From a candidate division FCPU426 bacterium (GTDB lineage: Bacteria > Oederibacteriota > Muellerivitia > Muellerivitales > Muellerivitaceae), in assembly GCA_003136635.1 (NCBI GenBank), contig PLFD01000003.1:1-52376 (forward strand): a stretch of 52,376 nt of DNA. The letters run 5' to 3'. The notes below the pieces were generated by a model. It was not told the origin of the DNA and searched no databases. It was given only the letters and a program-made list of their open reading frames with translations. A program made the position numbers and the translations under genes. Below, piece after piece: positions 1 through 9,614 of this stretch; position 1 is the stretch's first letter, and each line of letters begins with the position of its first letter.

Positions 1-42
1 GTGATTGAGCATCAAACCCTCAAACTTTTAGTCCTTCATTAA
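1..42 (+). CDS. C-terminal tail of an upstream paralogous secreted protein (5' end outside window)
   Basis: The first 13 codons read VIEHQTLKLLVLH and then a TAA stop at 40-42. This closely matches the last residues of the next gene ([13 protein letters not shown]), so the window opens inside the final strand of the same type of C-terminal domain. Only the tail is visible, so catalytic or binding modules cannot be named. It shows that the array of paralogous secreted proteins continues upstream of the window. The short length is the only reason for doubt; the match in reading frame, sequence and stop position is good. Confidence 0.7.
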   Translation: MIEHQTLKLLVLH

Positions 43-106
43 CTTCAAAACCCCTTACTTTCTCTGGTTTTACCAATCCTTTTGAAAATTATTAAATTTT
101 CACCTT

Positions 107-135
107 TTCCCACAATAAAAAAGATGAGGTATAAT
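107..135 (+). promoter_or_regulatory. Candidate sigma70-type promoter of the first complete gene
   Basis: A perfect TATAAT at 130-135 is preceded, with a 17-base spacer, by TTCCCA at 107-112 (4 of 6 matches to TTGACA). Transcription would start near 142, about 105 bases before the preferred ATG at 247. It overlaps a small dyad at 126-147. Confidence 0.4.
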
Positions 136-152
136 GTTAATTACCTCTTTTT
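117..152 (+). terminator. Possible terminator hairpin after the upstream gene
   Basis: GAGGTA at 126-131 pairs with TACCTC at 142-147, with a 10-base loop, an A-rich run before it and five T directly after (148-152). It would end the transcript of the gene whose tail is at 1-42. The same dyad overlaps the candidate -10 box, so it could instead be an operator. The stem is short. Confidence 0.35.
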
Positions 153-246
153 CCCGATTATCTGCGGAAAGTTTGGGTTGAAGATTCATGTTTATAAGAA
201 AAAGACGTTAGGAACATTGAAAACGTTATTGATATGGCAAGGTCCC

Positions 247-3200
247 ATGTTTAACAAAAGTTGTCAAAATTTCTTAAATCGTTTCAAAGTTGGGGCAAAG
301 TTTTTTGCTCTTTGTGTTTTGTTTTTGCCATCCATGGTTTTGGCGGGAACGACTATTTCTAGCGTGACCGTTTCTTCTGCGAATCCCGCTCCCGGATCGG
401 TTTTAGGCGTGACGGTTATTTATTGCGAAAATTCCGCGTTTCAAGAATCTTTTTTTGATGTCGCTTTAGAACCATCCAACTCCGCTACCATTCAGGGATG
501 CCCGGTGCCTAACCAGCATTTTTTGGTCGATAGCAATACTCCAGGCTCCGGAACGGCGGCCAGTCCCAAAACTTCAACCCGAGATGATGCCAGTGATGGC
601 GGCAACGGGTGGGGTGCGGGCAATAATGTTGCGGCTCCTACTTGTCCCGCCACTCAAATTTTTAATGTGACTATACCGGTTACCATGGCAATTGGAACCT
701 ATAATATCGTGGCGGCAGGGAATGACTGGAATATCCAATGCGGCAATGCATCCAGTATTCCCGCCAATCAACAGCACAGCGCACCCATCAACATCAATTT
801 CTCTTCATTGTCGCCCAGTCTGACCATTTCCAAATCTTCTATTGGCACGAGTGCTCAGCTTGGCGACCTGATTTTATGGGAAATTAGTTATTCGGCCATC
901 AACACGAATCCTATAACGATCATGGATACGGTTCCAGCTAATACGGCGCTGGCTGGATCTGCGCCATTTCTCCAATCGATCAGTACGGGCGGAACCCTTA
1001 CCGGTTCGGGCGCGGCGGGGTCTCCGATTACCTGGGTTATCAATAATACGAATACGTCGCCCACTGGCTATGTTTGGTTTTTGACTCAAGTGACCGCGAA
1101 TCCTGGTTCAGGCTATATTACTAATACTTCCGGTCAGGCCGATTCTACGACTTCTGGACTCATCAATGCCAACGCGGTTTCGGTACAGGTGGGCGGAGAC
1201 TTTGAATTGACCAAGCAAATTCTGAATACGGTTTTGCCTTTGGCTGCGGGTGGATCTGTGACTTACGCTTTAAATTACACGATTGGTCAATCCAGCCTTC
1301 AGGTTTATGATTCCTATAACCAAGACGCCCCGGCCACCACATTTACAAACACCCCAACGGATATCACTAGTTATGATGGTTCCGCTTATAGCATTAGCGG
1401 CACGGAAGATAGCTTTCAAGTCCTTAGCAACACTACGACTCCTGTGGGAGCGCCAGGCAATGGAAATTATATTGATGTGGAGACTGATCCAGGCAATACC
1501 AACAATACTAATGGCTATGAAACTCTGAACCAAACTTCAAAACCCATCAATACATGCGCGGGAGGAAGCTGGATTATTCAGGGTAACATTGATATTCCCT
1601 CTAAATTGCAAAACGGAAGTTCTAACGGGACTGGTGAAGACGCCTCTATTGAGCTGTTAAATGAGCCTACGGGTCCTCTCGCGGGTTACGGTCTGGTGGC
1701 GATTCTTTCCATCGATAACGCTCCGGGCAATTTAACCCTGCAGCAAAAAGACGCGTCCCATAATTACACTGCGGTGCAAACTGTAAATTCGCCTGGGTTT
1801 CAATCACCTGGGATGAATACAACAGCTAATTTACTTTCTTTTGATACCTGGTACACGGTGAAAGCCCTGGTCACTTACGCTGCCGGAACTTATACGGTTT
1901 CGGTTAAGGCGTGGCCGGTAGGAAGCCCCGAACCAGCTGGGTGGGATATAAGCAACTACACCACCGCTACCTTGCCATGCGAGAACAATTACCAATTTGG
2001 ATGGGGAGCGAATCCGAGTTCAAACGCTGGAACTTATTCGGCCGGGCGCCAGCTTTACACTAATTTATCGGAAATTTCAGCCGATCCGGTGATTGACCCA
2101 GTTATTACGGACACTCTGCCAGCGGGTGAAACCTACAACGCTGGAAGCGCCAGTCAGGCGCCTAACGCAACCTTGCCCTTTTTGAAGTGGAATATAGGGA
2201 CTCAACCGGTTACGGTTTACGACTTGAGCGGTTCCATTACTTTTAGCGCGTTAGTGGCTTGTTTACCCGCGCAGCAAATAAACGACTCGGAAATTGCGGG
2301 AACTGTTTCGGGCACAGTTCAAGATCTTCTTTCGAACGCGGTTACGCTTAATGTGACCGGTTGTGCTACAAACACGCCCACTAATACCCCAACCAATACA
2401 CACACAAATACTCCAACCAATTCACCTACGAACACTCCGACTCTAACACCTACAAACACACCTACGAATACCCCTACACCTTCGCCGACCAATACACCGA
2501 CAAATTCACCAACCAATACTCCAACTCCGTCGCCGACCAATACAGTTACCAATACTCCCACGGACAGCCCGACCAATACGCCAACCCTTATCAATACACC
2601 TACTCCAACGAATACGCCGACCAACACTCCAACCGATACCCCGACCAATACAATTACTAACACGCCTTCACCAACGCCAACGAATACGGTAACCAACACT
2701 CCAACCGATACTCCGACAAATACTCCAACACTTATCAATACACCTACACCAACCAATACCCCTACGAACACTCCCACCAACACTCCCACTAATACAGTTA
2801 CCAATACTCCCACCAATACCCAGACCAATACTCCTACAAACAGTCCGACCAATACTCCAACATCGACACCCACCAACACAGTTACAAACACTCCGACCAA
2901 TACGCCTACCAACACGCCAACCAATACCCCGATTATCCTGATTCCTACAATTACGATTCAAAAGAAGGTGTCGGCGACCACGGCTAATCCCGGCAATACA
3001 CTTACTTATGACATTGATTTGTCGGTAAGTAATGCGCCCGCGACCGCCGTGTTTGTGCAGGATACTTTGCCGGCCAATATGACTTTCACAGACTTCCAAA
3101 CGCCTACGCCTGGAGTGGGGGTGAGCACCAATCAAACAGGATTGTTGTTAAGCTGGAATTTTAGTAATCCCTTACCCATCGGAAATTATGTATTGCCCTA

Positions 3201-4236
3201 TCAGGCATCCATCAACAGCGCGGCGCCGAGCGGTACCCCGCTGGTTAACCAATCGTGGGTGACTATAGCGGGAGGATCGCCGGTTTCGGCAAGTTGCCCT
3301 GTGACGGTGATTGGGCTCTTTTCGGTTCAAGTCAATATTTATAACTCGGCCGGCGAAGTAGTGAAGACTATTCTGGTGCAGAACGTTTCTCAGCCTATTA
3401 GTAACATTACGTTGTCAACGAGCAATCAGATTACGACTTTACAAGGGCCGGGCAGCACCATACTTATTTACTATAACGGAGCGCTCATTGGTACCTGGGA
3501 TGGCTCTAACAACAGTGAAAATCCAGTGACGAATGGGACATACCAAATTAAGGTAAGCAGCACCTCAACCTCGGGTGTAGTGACCAGTGTTTCTCAACAG
3601 GCAACCGTAAACCGGCAACTGTCGAATATTACCGCGACGATTTACAATTCATCGGGTGAATTGGTGCGTACTTTATATAGTTTGGTTTCTGATTCGTTTA
3701 ATTCGCAGATGACGAACGTTAACTTAAGCTCAAGCGTTATTAGTCCGGGATCGAGTGTGACTGGGAATAACACCCATTTGCAGATTGTTGTAGTTACTTC
3801 AGGGACTCCCGTAACCTTGACCTGGGACGGAACGAATAACTCGTCGACGGTAGTGACTCCCGGCTCGTATACGATTCAATTGAATTGGGACAACGGACAG
3901 GGTTCGACAACGGACATTAGCCGAACTGTATTAGTGATACCAGCCAGTGGCTCGACAGGTGTGGCGGTAGCCCGCCCTAACGTACTGGAACCCGGTGCGA
4001 CAATGATTACTACATTTGATGGGACTGGAGTAGCAAACGCTTACACTGTTAACGCAAGGATTTACACGATTGCTGGACAATTGATTATGCCCATACAGGG
4101 AACGCCTGGAACGGCGTCGGCTGCCTGGAATGCGTCTGGAATGGCTAGCGGCATTTATTTCGCGGTGGTAGATGTCTTGAACGCCGATGGCGGCAATATT
4201 GATCATCAGACATTCAAGATATTGGTGCTCCATTAA
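247..4236 (+). CDS. Large secreted DUF11/jelly-roll/FlgD-type modular protein, no catalytic domain seen
   Basis: I chose ATG 247 because it begins a clear signal peptide (MFNKSCQNF..., hydrophobic core, Ala-rich cleavage near residue 30); an in-frame TTG at 82 lies upstream of the promoter and hairpin signals. The mature protein of about 1300 residues has DUF11-like beta-sandwich repeats (SLTISKSS near 196, FELTKQILN near 320, ITIQKKVSA near 903). An apparent jelly-roll segment (about 380-610) is inserted between two halves of one DUF11-like unit. A Thr/Pro/Asn linker occupies about 708-895. Two FlgD-Ig-like repeats ([13 protein letters not shown] and [13 protein letters not shown]) and a C-terminal sorting-like domain ending in KILVLH complete it. 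No glycosidase or peptidase motif was found. An adhesin or cell-surface scaffold role is inference. It heads the cellulase array on the same strand. Confidence 0.8.
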   Translation: MFNKSCQNFLNRFKVGAKFFALCVLFLPSMVLAGTTISSVTVSSANPAPGSVLGVTVIYCENSAFQESFFDVALEPSNSATIQGCPVPNQHFLVDSNTPGSGTAASPKTSTRDDASDGGNGWGAGNNVAAPTCPATQIFNVTIPVTMAIGTYNIVAAGNDWNIQCGNASSIPANQQHSAPININFSSLSPSLTISKSSIGTSAQLGDLILWEISYSAINTNPITIMDTVPANTALAGSAPFLQSISTGGTLTGSGAAGSPITWVINNTNTSPTGYVWFLTQVTANPGSGYITNTSGQADSTTSGLINANAVSVQVGGDFELTKQILNTVLPLAAGGSVTYALNYTIGQSSLQVYDSYNQDAPATTFTNTPTDITSYDGSAYSISGTEDSFQVLSNTTTPVGAPGNGNYIDVETDPGNTNNTNGYETLNQTSKPINTCAGGSWIIQGNIDIPSKLQNGSSNGTGEDASIELLNEPTGPLAGYGLVAILSIDNAPGNLTLQQKDASHNYTAVQTVNSPGFQSPGMNTTANLLSFDTWYTVKALVTYAAGTYTVSVKAWPVGSPEPAGWDISNYTTATLPCENNYQFGWGANPSSNAGTYSAGRQLYTNLSEISADPVIDPVITDTLPAGETYNAGSASQAPNATLPFLKWNIGTQPVTVYDLSGSITFSALVACLPAQQINDSEIAGTVSGTVQDLLSNAVTLNVTGCATNTPTNTPTNTHTNTPTNSPTNTPTLTPTNTPTNTPTPSPTNTPTNSPTNTPTPSPTNTVTNTPTDSPTNTPTLINTPTPTNTPTNTPTDTPTNTITNTPSPTPTNTVTNTPTDTPTNTPTLINTPTPTNTPTNTPTNTPTNTVTNTPTNTQTNTPTNSPTNTPTSTPTNTVTNTPTNTPTNTPTNTPIILIPTITIQKKVSATTANPGNTLTYDIDLSVSNAPATAVFVQDTLPANMTFTDFQTPTPGVGVSTNQTGLLLSWNFSNPLPIGNYVLPYQASINSAAPSGTPLVNQSWVTIAGGSPVSASCPVTVIGLFSVQVNIYNSAGEVVKTILVQNVSQPISNITLSTSNQITTLQGPGSTILIYYNGALIGTWDGSNNSENPVTNGTYQIKVSSTSTSGVVTSVSQQATVNRQLSNITATIYNSSGELVRTLYSLVSDSFNSQMTNVNLSSSVISPGSSVTGNNTHLQIVVVTSGTPVTLTWDGTNNSSTVVTPGSYTIQLNWDNGQGSTTDISRTVLVIPASGSTGVAVARPNVLEPGATMITTFDGTGVANAYTVNARIYTIAGQLIMPIQGTPGTASAAWNASGMASGIYFAVVDVLNADGGNIDHQTFKILVLH
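2368..2930 (+). repeat. TNTP-type linker repeat in the first complete protein
   Basis: About 188 residues, mostly TNTP with TNSP, TPTP and TLIN variants, encoded by a degenerate 12-base period. Here the linker is in the middle of the protein, followed by another 430 residues. Synonymous third positions vary freely, so the peptide rather than the DNA unit is conserved. Confidence 0.9.
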
Positions 4237-4270
4237 TTTGAGCCGGTTTAATTCCAATAAAATCTGAATT

Positions 4271-4314
4271 CCAGTTATGGCTGTTTAAAAAAATGGGCCA
4301 ATAACTGGTTTTTT
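4271..4314 (+). terminator. Rho-independent terminator after the first complete gene
   Basis: CCAGTTAT (4271-4278) pairs with ATAACTGG (4301-4308), and a run of six T follows immediately (4309-4314). The inner GGC/GCC bases can extend the stem across a bulge. It lies 35 bases after the stop at 4236. Confidence 0.7.
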
Positions 4315-4380
4315 GATGCTTTTTTTATGATATCTTTTGTTGAAATTCCATATTACAGCGATTGAGCGGTTGTGAAGAAA

Positions 4381-4404
4381 TTGACTAAAAACGTTTTTTG
4401 TCAA
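4381..4404 (+). promoter_or_regulatory. 24-bp near-perfect palindromic operator upstream of GH8
   Basis: The site reads TTGAC, then T, then AAAAACGTTTTT, then T, then GTCAA. Eleven of twelve symmetric base pairs match; only the sixth pair is T/T. The centre is ACGT, with the CpG centre typical of LacI-family operators. It ends 43 bases before the GH8 start. The 15-base left part GACTAAAAACGTTTT recurs exactly upstream of the GH5 gene at 6871. Binding by a LacI-type repressor is inference; no regulator gene is in the window. Confidence 0.6.
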
Positions 4405-4447
4405 GTTGTGGGCAATTTTTGAAAGCAAAAAAGAAGGAAATTTTTCG

Positions 4448-6670
4448 ATGAACGGGTTGATAAACCTGATTTATTTAAAATTGATTTTACCAAGGCGCTT
4501 TAAATCCCATTCTTTATTCCTGCCTCTGATGGGAACCGCGTATCTTTTCTTGGTAACTCCCGCTTATCCCTATAGTTACGGCATAACCCCTTCTGGAGCC
4601 AGTTCGTCCGATGCCACTTCTTTTTACGACACTTTTAAAAGCAATTATTACATTAGCTGTAGCGGAAACATCATGGTGGCAAACAGCGTTGGGGGAGGGA
4701 CCTGTGTGTCCGAGGGCCAGGGTTATGCTTTTCTGATGACGGCTTACCTGGAACCCGACGCCACCGGGCCGGCCCTTATGAAAAAGCTTTGGAATTTCGT
4801 GGTCGCCCACATGGACAGTAAGAATTTAATGAATTGGGAAGTCTCTTGTACCGGCACGGATGGGGCCAACTCGGCCACAGATGGGGACATGGACATGGCC
4901 GAGGGATTGCTGGAGGCGAATAAACGATGGCCCGGGAACGGATTCGATTCCTGCGCCACCACCATTATCAACGCGATCCTGGCCAATGAAACCGACAGCT
5001 GCGGCATCGGCCCGGGGGACGCCTCCGGTTTTACCAGTTGTTCGGGCTACACTTATCCCAGCTACTTCGCCATGAGCTACCTTACCAGTTTTCAGTGCTT
5101 CACAGGCAACGCCGCTTGGGCCACCGTCAAGACGAATGCCTACAACCAGTTGAACTACTGGTACACCAACTACGTCTTGCCGCCGGATCAGATCAACATG
5201 TCCAATGGAAGTTGGAACTGTTGCAATTACCAATACAACTCCTGCCGTGTGCCCTGGCGCTTGTCGCTGGACTACTTGTGGAATGGCAACACCAACGCCT
5301 ACAATATGTGCAAAAAAATCCTCGCCAATTTCGAGACACAGAACCCCTCTCCTTCCACCATCGGGGACGGCTACGTCTATAACACCGGAGCCGAAAATTC
5401 CACCAACCACAACGCTGCATTTACGGGCCCGGCAGGCGACGGCGCAATGGTGAACGGCAATGCCGACGACCAATCATATCTCAATGCCGAATACACCAAT
5501 TTAAAAAGTCTCGCGACCGGCTCTTATTATCCAGATGCGCATCAAGTGCTTTCGTTGATGGTTCAAGCCGGAATTTTCACAGACCCTTGCTCCAATGGAA
5601 CCCCGACTCCGACCTACACAGCCACTAATACACCAACGAATACAGTTACCCATACTCCCACTAATTCTCCAACGAATACAATTACGAATACGCCTACTTT
5701 CACGCCGACTCACACAGCCACCGGCACAGCAACCAATACCGAGACGAACACAATTACAAATACCTCTACATCCACCCCGACACATACGGCTACCAATACA
5801 GTGACGAATACGCCAACTAACACCGTGACGAATACAATCACCAATACTCCAACATCTTCCCCGACTCATACGACGACGAATACCGCAACCAATACTGCGA
5901 CAAACGCAATTACCAATACGGCCACTCAAACGCCCACCAGCACTAATACGGCGACCAATACGGCTACGGGAACAATTTCTACAAACACTCCCATCAATAC
6001 ACCCACGAATACATTGAGTCCAACTGCGACCAATACGATCACCAATACTCAAACCAACACTTCAACCTCGACGGTGACCCATACGCCAACCAATACAGCG
6101 ACTTCAACGGTGACAAATACGCCCACAAATACCCCGACGCAAACGCCCACCAACACGGCGACCCATACGCCAACCAGCACCGCAACCTCGACAGCGACTA
6201 ATTCTCCCACCAATACCTCTACCAATTCGGTGACCAACACTCCAACGTCTACGCCGACTTTTATGGTGACCAATACGCCTACGGCGACTTTAAGCAATAC
6301 GGCCACGAATACTTTGACTCCTCCGCCTACCTCGACTCACACCAATACGCCGACCATTACCCCGACTTATATCGCGACAACTTCGCCGGACCTCATGATT
6401 TCCGCGCCGTTCCCCAATCCCTCCAATGGATCGACTATTACGTTTAACATCGAGGTGCCGGGAGAATCGACGGTGACGATGGATATCTTTACCTTGGCTT
6501 TTCGCAAGATCATCAGCCAGACGTCCCAGGTTTCAAGCTTGGCAACATTTGAATGGGCTTTAAGGGATGTTTCGGGAGTCCAGGTGGCTAACGGGCTTTA
6601 TTACGTCCGCATCCATGTTGCGGGCGTTCAATCCACCACGAAAATCCTAAAAGTGCTGATCCTCCGGTAA
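4448..6670 (+). CDS. Secreted GH8 endo-beta-glucanase with long linker and C-terminal FlgD/Por-type domain
   Basis: Glycoside hydrolase family 8 enzymes hydrolyse internal beta-1,4 bonds in cellulose, mixed-linkage glucan, xylan or chitosan by inversion. Start ATG 4448 is set by AAGGAA about nine bases upstream and begins a signal peptide (to about residue 38). The GH8 domain spans about 40-380: SEGQGYAF carries the expected proton-donor Glu (E89), ATDGDMDMA the conserved acidic cluster (D145, D147, D149), and [11 protein letters not shown] the expected base region (D275). A linker of about 260 residues follows (about 384-646), then the C-terminal domain (about 647-740) with PFPNPSNGS and the ending KILKVLILR. 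The GH8 domain has several Cys residues that may form disulphides. A palindromic operator lies just upstream and a terminator separates it from the previous gene. Exact substrate cannot be told from sequence; neighbours suggest cellulose or beta-glucan. Confidence 0.9.
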   Translation: MNGLINLIYLKLILPRRFKSHSLFLPLMGTAYLFLVTPAYPYSYGITPSGASSSDATSFYDTFKSNYYISCSGNIMVANSVGGGTCVSEGQGYAFLMTAYLEPDATGPALMKKLWNFVVAHMDSKNLMNWEVSCTGTDGANSATDGDMDMAEGLLEANKRWPGNGFDSCATTIINAILANETDSCGIGPGDASGFTSCSGYTYPSYFAMSYLTSFQCFTGNAAWATVKTNAYNQLNYWYTNYVLPPDQINMSNGSWNCCNYQYNSCRVPWRLSLDYLWNGNTNAYNMCKKILANFETQNPSPSTIGDGYVYNTGAENSTNHNAAFTGPAGDGAMVNGNADDQSYLNAEYTNLKSLATGSYYPDAHQVLSLMVQAGIFTDPCSNGTPTPTYTATNTPTNTVTHTPTNSPTNTITNTPTFTPTHTATGTATNTETNTITNTSTSTPTHTATNTVTNTPTNTVTNTITNTPTSSPTHTTTNTATNTATNAITNTATQTPTSTNTATNTATGTISTNTPINTPTNTLSPTATNTITNTQTNTSTSTVTHTPTNTATSTVTNTPTNTPTQTPTNTATHTPTSTATSTATNSPTNTSTNSVTNTPTSTPTFMVTNTPTATLSNTATNTLTPPPTSTHTNTPTITPTYIATTSPDLMISAPFPNPSNGSTITFNIEVPGESTVTMDIFTLAFRKIISQTSQVSSLATFEWALRDVSGVQVANGLYYVRIHVAGVQSTTKILKVLILR
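5600..6387 (+). repeat. TNTP-type linker repeat in the first GH8 protein
   Basis: About 262 residues of Thr-rich TNTP/TATN/TSTP units. It contains the non-repeat island TNTATGTI at 5954-5977 and ends with [16 protein letters not shown] just before the C-terminal domain. Both features recur in the other hydrolase linkers. Confidence 0.9.
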
Positions 6671-6766
6671 TTGGGCTAACCCAGTTTATCCGCCGGTCTT
6701 TTCATTGGCATTGCACTAAATTCGGCAAAAATCTGAATTTCAATGATTTTGCTTATATTTTTAATC

Positions 6767-6791
6767 TTGGCCGATTAGAAGAATCGGCCAA
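6767..6791 (+). repeat. Perfect 10-bp inverted repeat between GH8 and GH5 genes
   Basis: TTGGCCGATT, loop AGAAG, then AATCGGCCAA. The stem is strong, but no T tract follows, so it is a poor intrinsic terminator as it stands. It could be a factor-dependent terminator, an RNA-stabilising hairpin after the GH8 gene or an operator. The following GGCCAAATACTGG (6786-6798) resembles the right arm of the terminator at 4296-4308. Confidence 0.5.
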
Positions 6792-6812
6792 ATACTGGCA
6801 ATTTTGGCCACT

Positions 6813-6890
6813 TATGGTATCTTTTAGTTTAAGTAACCATTTTTCCAGACCAGTGGTTTGAGACTTATAAGACTAAAAACGTTTTAAACG
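6813..6890 (+). promoter_or_regulatory. Regulatory region of the first GH5 gene, paralogous to that of GH8
   Basis: TATGGTATCTTTT (6813-6825) and GACTAAAAACGTTTT (6871-6885) match TATGATATCTTTT (4326-4338) and GACTAAAAACGTTTT (4383-4397), with almost the same spacing (58 against 57 bases). The second element carries the symmetric core AAAACGTTTT but lacks the outer arms of the upstream palindrome. It sits about 20 bases before the GH5 start, where a bound repressor would block transcription or translation. TATGGT/TATGAT may serve as the -10 box, but no good -35 is visible. Confidence 0.5.
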
Positions 6891-6905
6891 GAAAAGGGAC
6901 ATTTT

Positions 6906-9353
6906 ATGTGCAGCGGGTTTGTCGACCTGAAATTTAGCTCTAAATCAATATATTCCAAATCCATATTAGTTTTCACGTCAGTTTTCCTTTTTGGCTTTTT
7001 ACCTGTTGGTTCTGCTTTTGCTACCTCAGCTCAATTAAAAATTTCAGGCAACCAGATCGTAACCGCCAGCGGCGGCTGTACCGTCCGGCTAAAAGGGGTG
7101 GACATGTCCGGGTTGGAATACAGCCCTTCAGGAGATGGCGGAACGGGCGCACCGACGACGACTATCAGCGGGGTTAATATGACCAATTACGTGGCTCTTC
7201 TCGATGAAGCAGTGACGGTATGGCATGTTAACTGCATTCGATTACCTCTGAATCAGGATTATTGGTTTGGTTGCGGCAATGACAACGATAACAATAAAGC
7301 GGTCAATACAGCAGCTTACCAGGGCATGGTAGAGGCGGTTCTTAATGAAGCTTCCAACCTGGGAGCTTATGTGGACCTGGACTTACATTGGTCAGGATAC
7401 TACAACGGTACCTCATCCACCGCCCCCTGTTCGGGAGGCGGTTGGGGGGAGGCGGGAGGAACCTGTAACGGTTGTTCGGGGCAGGTCCCTTTGCCGGATT
7501 GGAACGCGGTTACTTTTTGGTCCTCAGTGGCAGGAACTTCTTGGGTAAAGAACAATCCTGCGGCGCTTTTTGACCTTTATAACGAACCATATGAACCCTC
7601 GGGTGCGGACGATAACCCCTTTTGGGCTATTTGGAGAAACGGCGGTCCGGTTCCTGCTAGTACCAATACCGGATCAAGTTCTTTTCCGGCCTATACCAGC
7701 TGTGGTCTGCAAAACCTATTAACTGCCGCGCGAAACGCAGGAGCCAATAACATTTGCGTGGCAGGAGGGCTTAACTGGTCTTTTGACGAAAGAGGCGTAC
7801 CTACCTACGGCCTCACGGACACAGCTTCGGGCAATGGAATACTTTATTCTGCGCATGTCTACGACAATAAAACAGGAAACAGCAGCGATACGCCTCCGCT
7901 GGCGGCCGCTTGGGATCCCTACATTACGACCATCACCAACAAGTACGCGATACTCGTTGAAGAATTTGGTCCGGGGACAGGCTACGCTGCCGATGACAAC
8001 AACCCAACATGGACCAATGGAGCTCTTAATTGGATTGACGGTTACAATAACGGCAATGGAAACGCCAATACGAATAACCCTAACGGTTATGTCTATTCAG
8101 CCATGGCCTGGGATTTCAGCCCGGATGTCACCCCAAAACTTTTGACCAGCTATAGCGGTTTTCCGACCACATCTTACTTCGGCGCACCGGTTTCAACCTG
8201 GCTTTATCAATTGAACGAAACCCCAACGCCAAATTGCGGAGGCGGAACGGCGACGAATACACCAACGAATACCTCGACCAATACACCAACGAACACACCG
8301 ACCAATAGTCCAACGCACACACTGACAAATACGCCTACCAATACTTCAACAAATACGGTTACATCGACGCCGACTCATACCGCTACGAATACGGCAACTA
8401 GTACGCCTACAAACACGATAACCAATACACCTGTCAATCCAGCCACAAATACTCCGACCAATAGTCCTACAAAGACAGCTACCAAGACGCCAACTAATAC
8501 ATCTACTAATACGGCGACTAACACGATCACGAATACGCCAACTATTTCCTCGACACCCACAATCACCAATACGGCGACTAATACGGCCACGGGAACGGTT
8601 CTAACCGCTACCGCTACCAATACAGCGACTAATACTCCAACGAATACCGCCACCTCAACCATAACCAATACCCCGACCAATACGACAACACCAACGATTA
8701 CAAACACGCCGACCAATACTTCTACCGGAACCCCGACGTCAACGGTGACAAACACACCGACGAACACCGCCACCAATACGATTACCGAAACGCCGACGGA
8801 CACATCCACGGGTACCAAAACCAATACACCCACCAATTCGCCGACTAACACCTCTACTAATACCCCTACGAATTCGCCTACTAATACCTTAACAAAAACA
8901 CCTACTAATACCCCTACCATTACGCCGACTAACACCAAAACCAATACCCCAACATCGACACCCACAGACACTCCCACTAATACCGTCACGAATACTTTGA
9001 CGCCGCTGCCCACCTCAACTCATACCAACACCCCCACGATAACGGCGACGGATACCCCTACTATTTCATCCGTTATTGTGGTCTCGGCGCCTTATCCGAG
9101 CCCTTCCAATGGATCGCCGATTACCTTTAATGTTCAAGTGCCGAGCCCATCCACGATCACGTTAGATGTGTTTACCCTGGCTTTTCGAAAGATATATAGC
9201 CAAACGAATCATGGTGATGGGTTAGTGACGTTTCAATGGGATATAAAAGATGCAACGGGTATTCAAGTATCAAACGGGCTTTATTACGTCCGCATCCACG
9301 TGGAAGGCCTTCAATCGACTACTAAAATTCTAAAAGTGCTGATTTTGAGATAG
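6906..9353 (+). CDS. Secreted GH5 cellulase with long linker and C-terminal FlgD/Por-type domain
   Basis: GH5 enzymes are retaining endo-beta-glycanases. ATG 6906 follows AAAAGGGA at good spacing and begins a signal peptide (to about residue 40, ...GSAFAT). The GH5 barrel (about 42-435) opens with LKISGNQIV...VRLKGVDMSGLEYS, has [20 protein letters not shown], the acid/base Glu in LYNEPYEP (E227), SAHVY and the nucleophile Glu in VEEFGPG (E353). A Thr/Pro/Asn linker of about 275 residues and a C-terminal domain (about 722-815, PYPSPSNGS to KILKVLILR) follow. There is no separate carbohydrate-binding module. Two paralogues lie downstream (starts 16690 and 23057). Cellulase activity is the most likely reading, but GH5 also includes mannanases and xyloglucanases. 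No clear intrinsic terminator follows. Confidence 0.9.
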   Translation: MCSGFVDLKFSSKSIYSKSILVFTSVFLFGFLPVGSAFATSAQLKISGNQIVTASGGCTVRLKGVDMSGLEYSPSGDGGTGAPTTTISGVNMTNYVALLDEAVTVWHVNCIRLPLNQDYWFGCGNDNDNNKAVNTAAYQGMVEAVLNEASNLGAYVDLDLHWSGYYNGTSSTAPCSGGGWGEAGGTCNGCSGQVPLPDWNAVTFWSSVAGTSWVKNNPAALFDLYNEPYEPSGADDNPFWAIWRNGGPVPASTNTGSSSFPAYTSCGLQNLLTAARNAGANNICVAGGLNWSFDERGVPTYGLTDTASGNGILYSAHVYDNKTGNSSDTPPLAAAWDPYITTITNKYAILVEEFGPGTGYAADDNNPTWTNGALNWIDGYNNGNGNANTNNPNGYVYSAMAWDFSPDVTPKLLTSYSGFPTTSYFGAPVSTWLYQLNETPTPNCGGGTATNTPTNTSTNTPTNTPTNSPTHTLTNTPTNTSTNTVTSTPTHTATNTATSTPTNTITNTPVNPATNTPTNSPTKTATKTPTNTSTNTATNTITNTPTISSTPTITNTATNTATGTVLTATATNTATNTPTNTATSTITNTPTNTTTPTITNTPTNTSTGTPTSTVTNTPTNTATNTITETPTDTSTGTKTNTPTNSPTNTSTNTPTNSPTNTLTKTPTNTPTITPTNTKTNTPTSTPTDTPTNTVTNTLTPLPTSTHTNTPTITATDTPTISSVIVVSAPYPSPSNGSPITFNVQVPSPSTITLDVFTLAFRKIYSQTNHGDGLVTFQWDIKDATGIQVSNGLYYVRIHVEGLQSTTKILKVLILR
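8247..9066 (+). repeat. TNTP-type linker repeat in the first GH5 protein
   Basis: About 273 residues of [12 protein letters not shown] and TSTN units with the island TNTATGTV at 8577-8600. The end [16 protein letters not shown] precedes the C-terminal domain. The antisense strand is stop-free over much of this stretch as a side effect of codon composition. Confidence 0.9.
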
Positions 9354-9614
9354 TTTTGTCGATAACCGAATTTTAGATTCAATTTTGTTGAAATTATGTC
9401 CTATTTTTAAAAAGTCGCGTGACCTTCAATTTTTTGACAATTCTTCAAATCCCAATTCCTTTACTTTTTGAAAGGTTTTGGATGTTCCTAGTTTTTTAAA
9501 ATTAAGAATATATTTTGCTTGTCGACTTTATTATTCTTTGCGACTTTTTATAAACAAATGTATTTTGTCCGCGTATCCCTTTTTATGTTTTGAATTATTT
9601 CAAGGAATAAATGT

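Noticed and set aside
82..246. Upstream TTG extension of the first complete protein
   Set aside because: The extension would begin ahead of the candidate -10 box and hairpin and would place about 55 unusual residues before a good signal peptide starting at ATG 247.
2319..2924. Long antisense reading frame of Val-Gly-Val-Leu type opposite the linker of the first protein (similar ones opposite 8375-9013, 14462-14947, 19083-19511 and 25117-25368)
   Set aside because: It is the complement of the TNTP codon repeat, which happens to lack antisense stops. The peptide is pure low complexity, and start codons and ribosome sites are not convincing.
5600..6387. CRISPR-like or satellite array
   Set aside because: The 12-base period is degenerate, in frame and translated; there are no unique spacers or identical repeats of CRISPR size.
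4448..6670. GH8 as BcsZ of a cellulose-synthesis operon
   Set aside because: No bcsA, bcsB or bcsC is adjacent, and the protein has linker and C-terminal modules shared with GH5 cellulases.
6794..6806. Sigma54 promoter before the first GH5 gene (CTGGCAATTTTGGCC)
   Set aside because: The GG and GC pairs are eight rather than ten bases apart, so spacing is wrong.
9354..9614. Small gene or RNA in the AT-rich gap before the S53 gene
   Set aside because: No supported frame, no hairpin with T tract and no consistent promoter pair; TTGACA at 9434 lacks a -10 box at the right distance.
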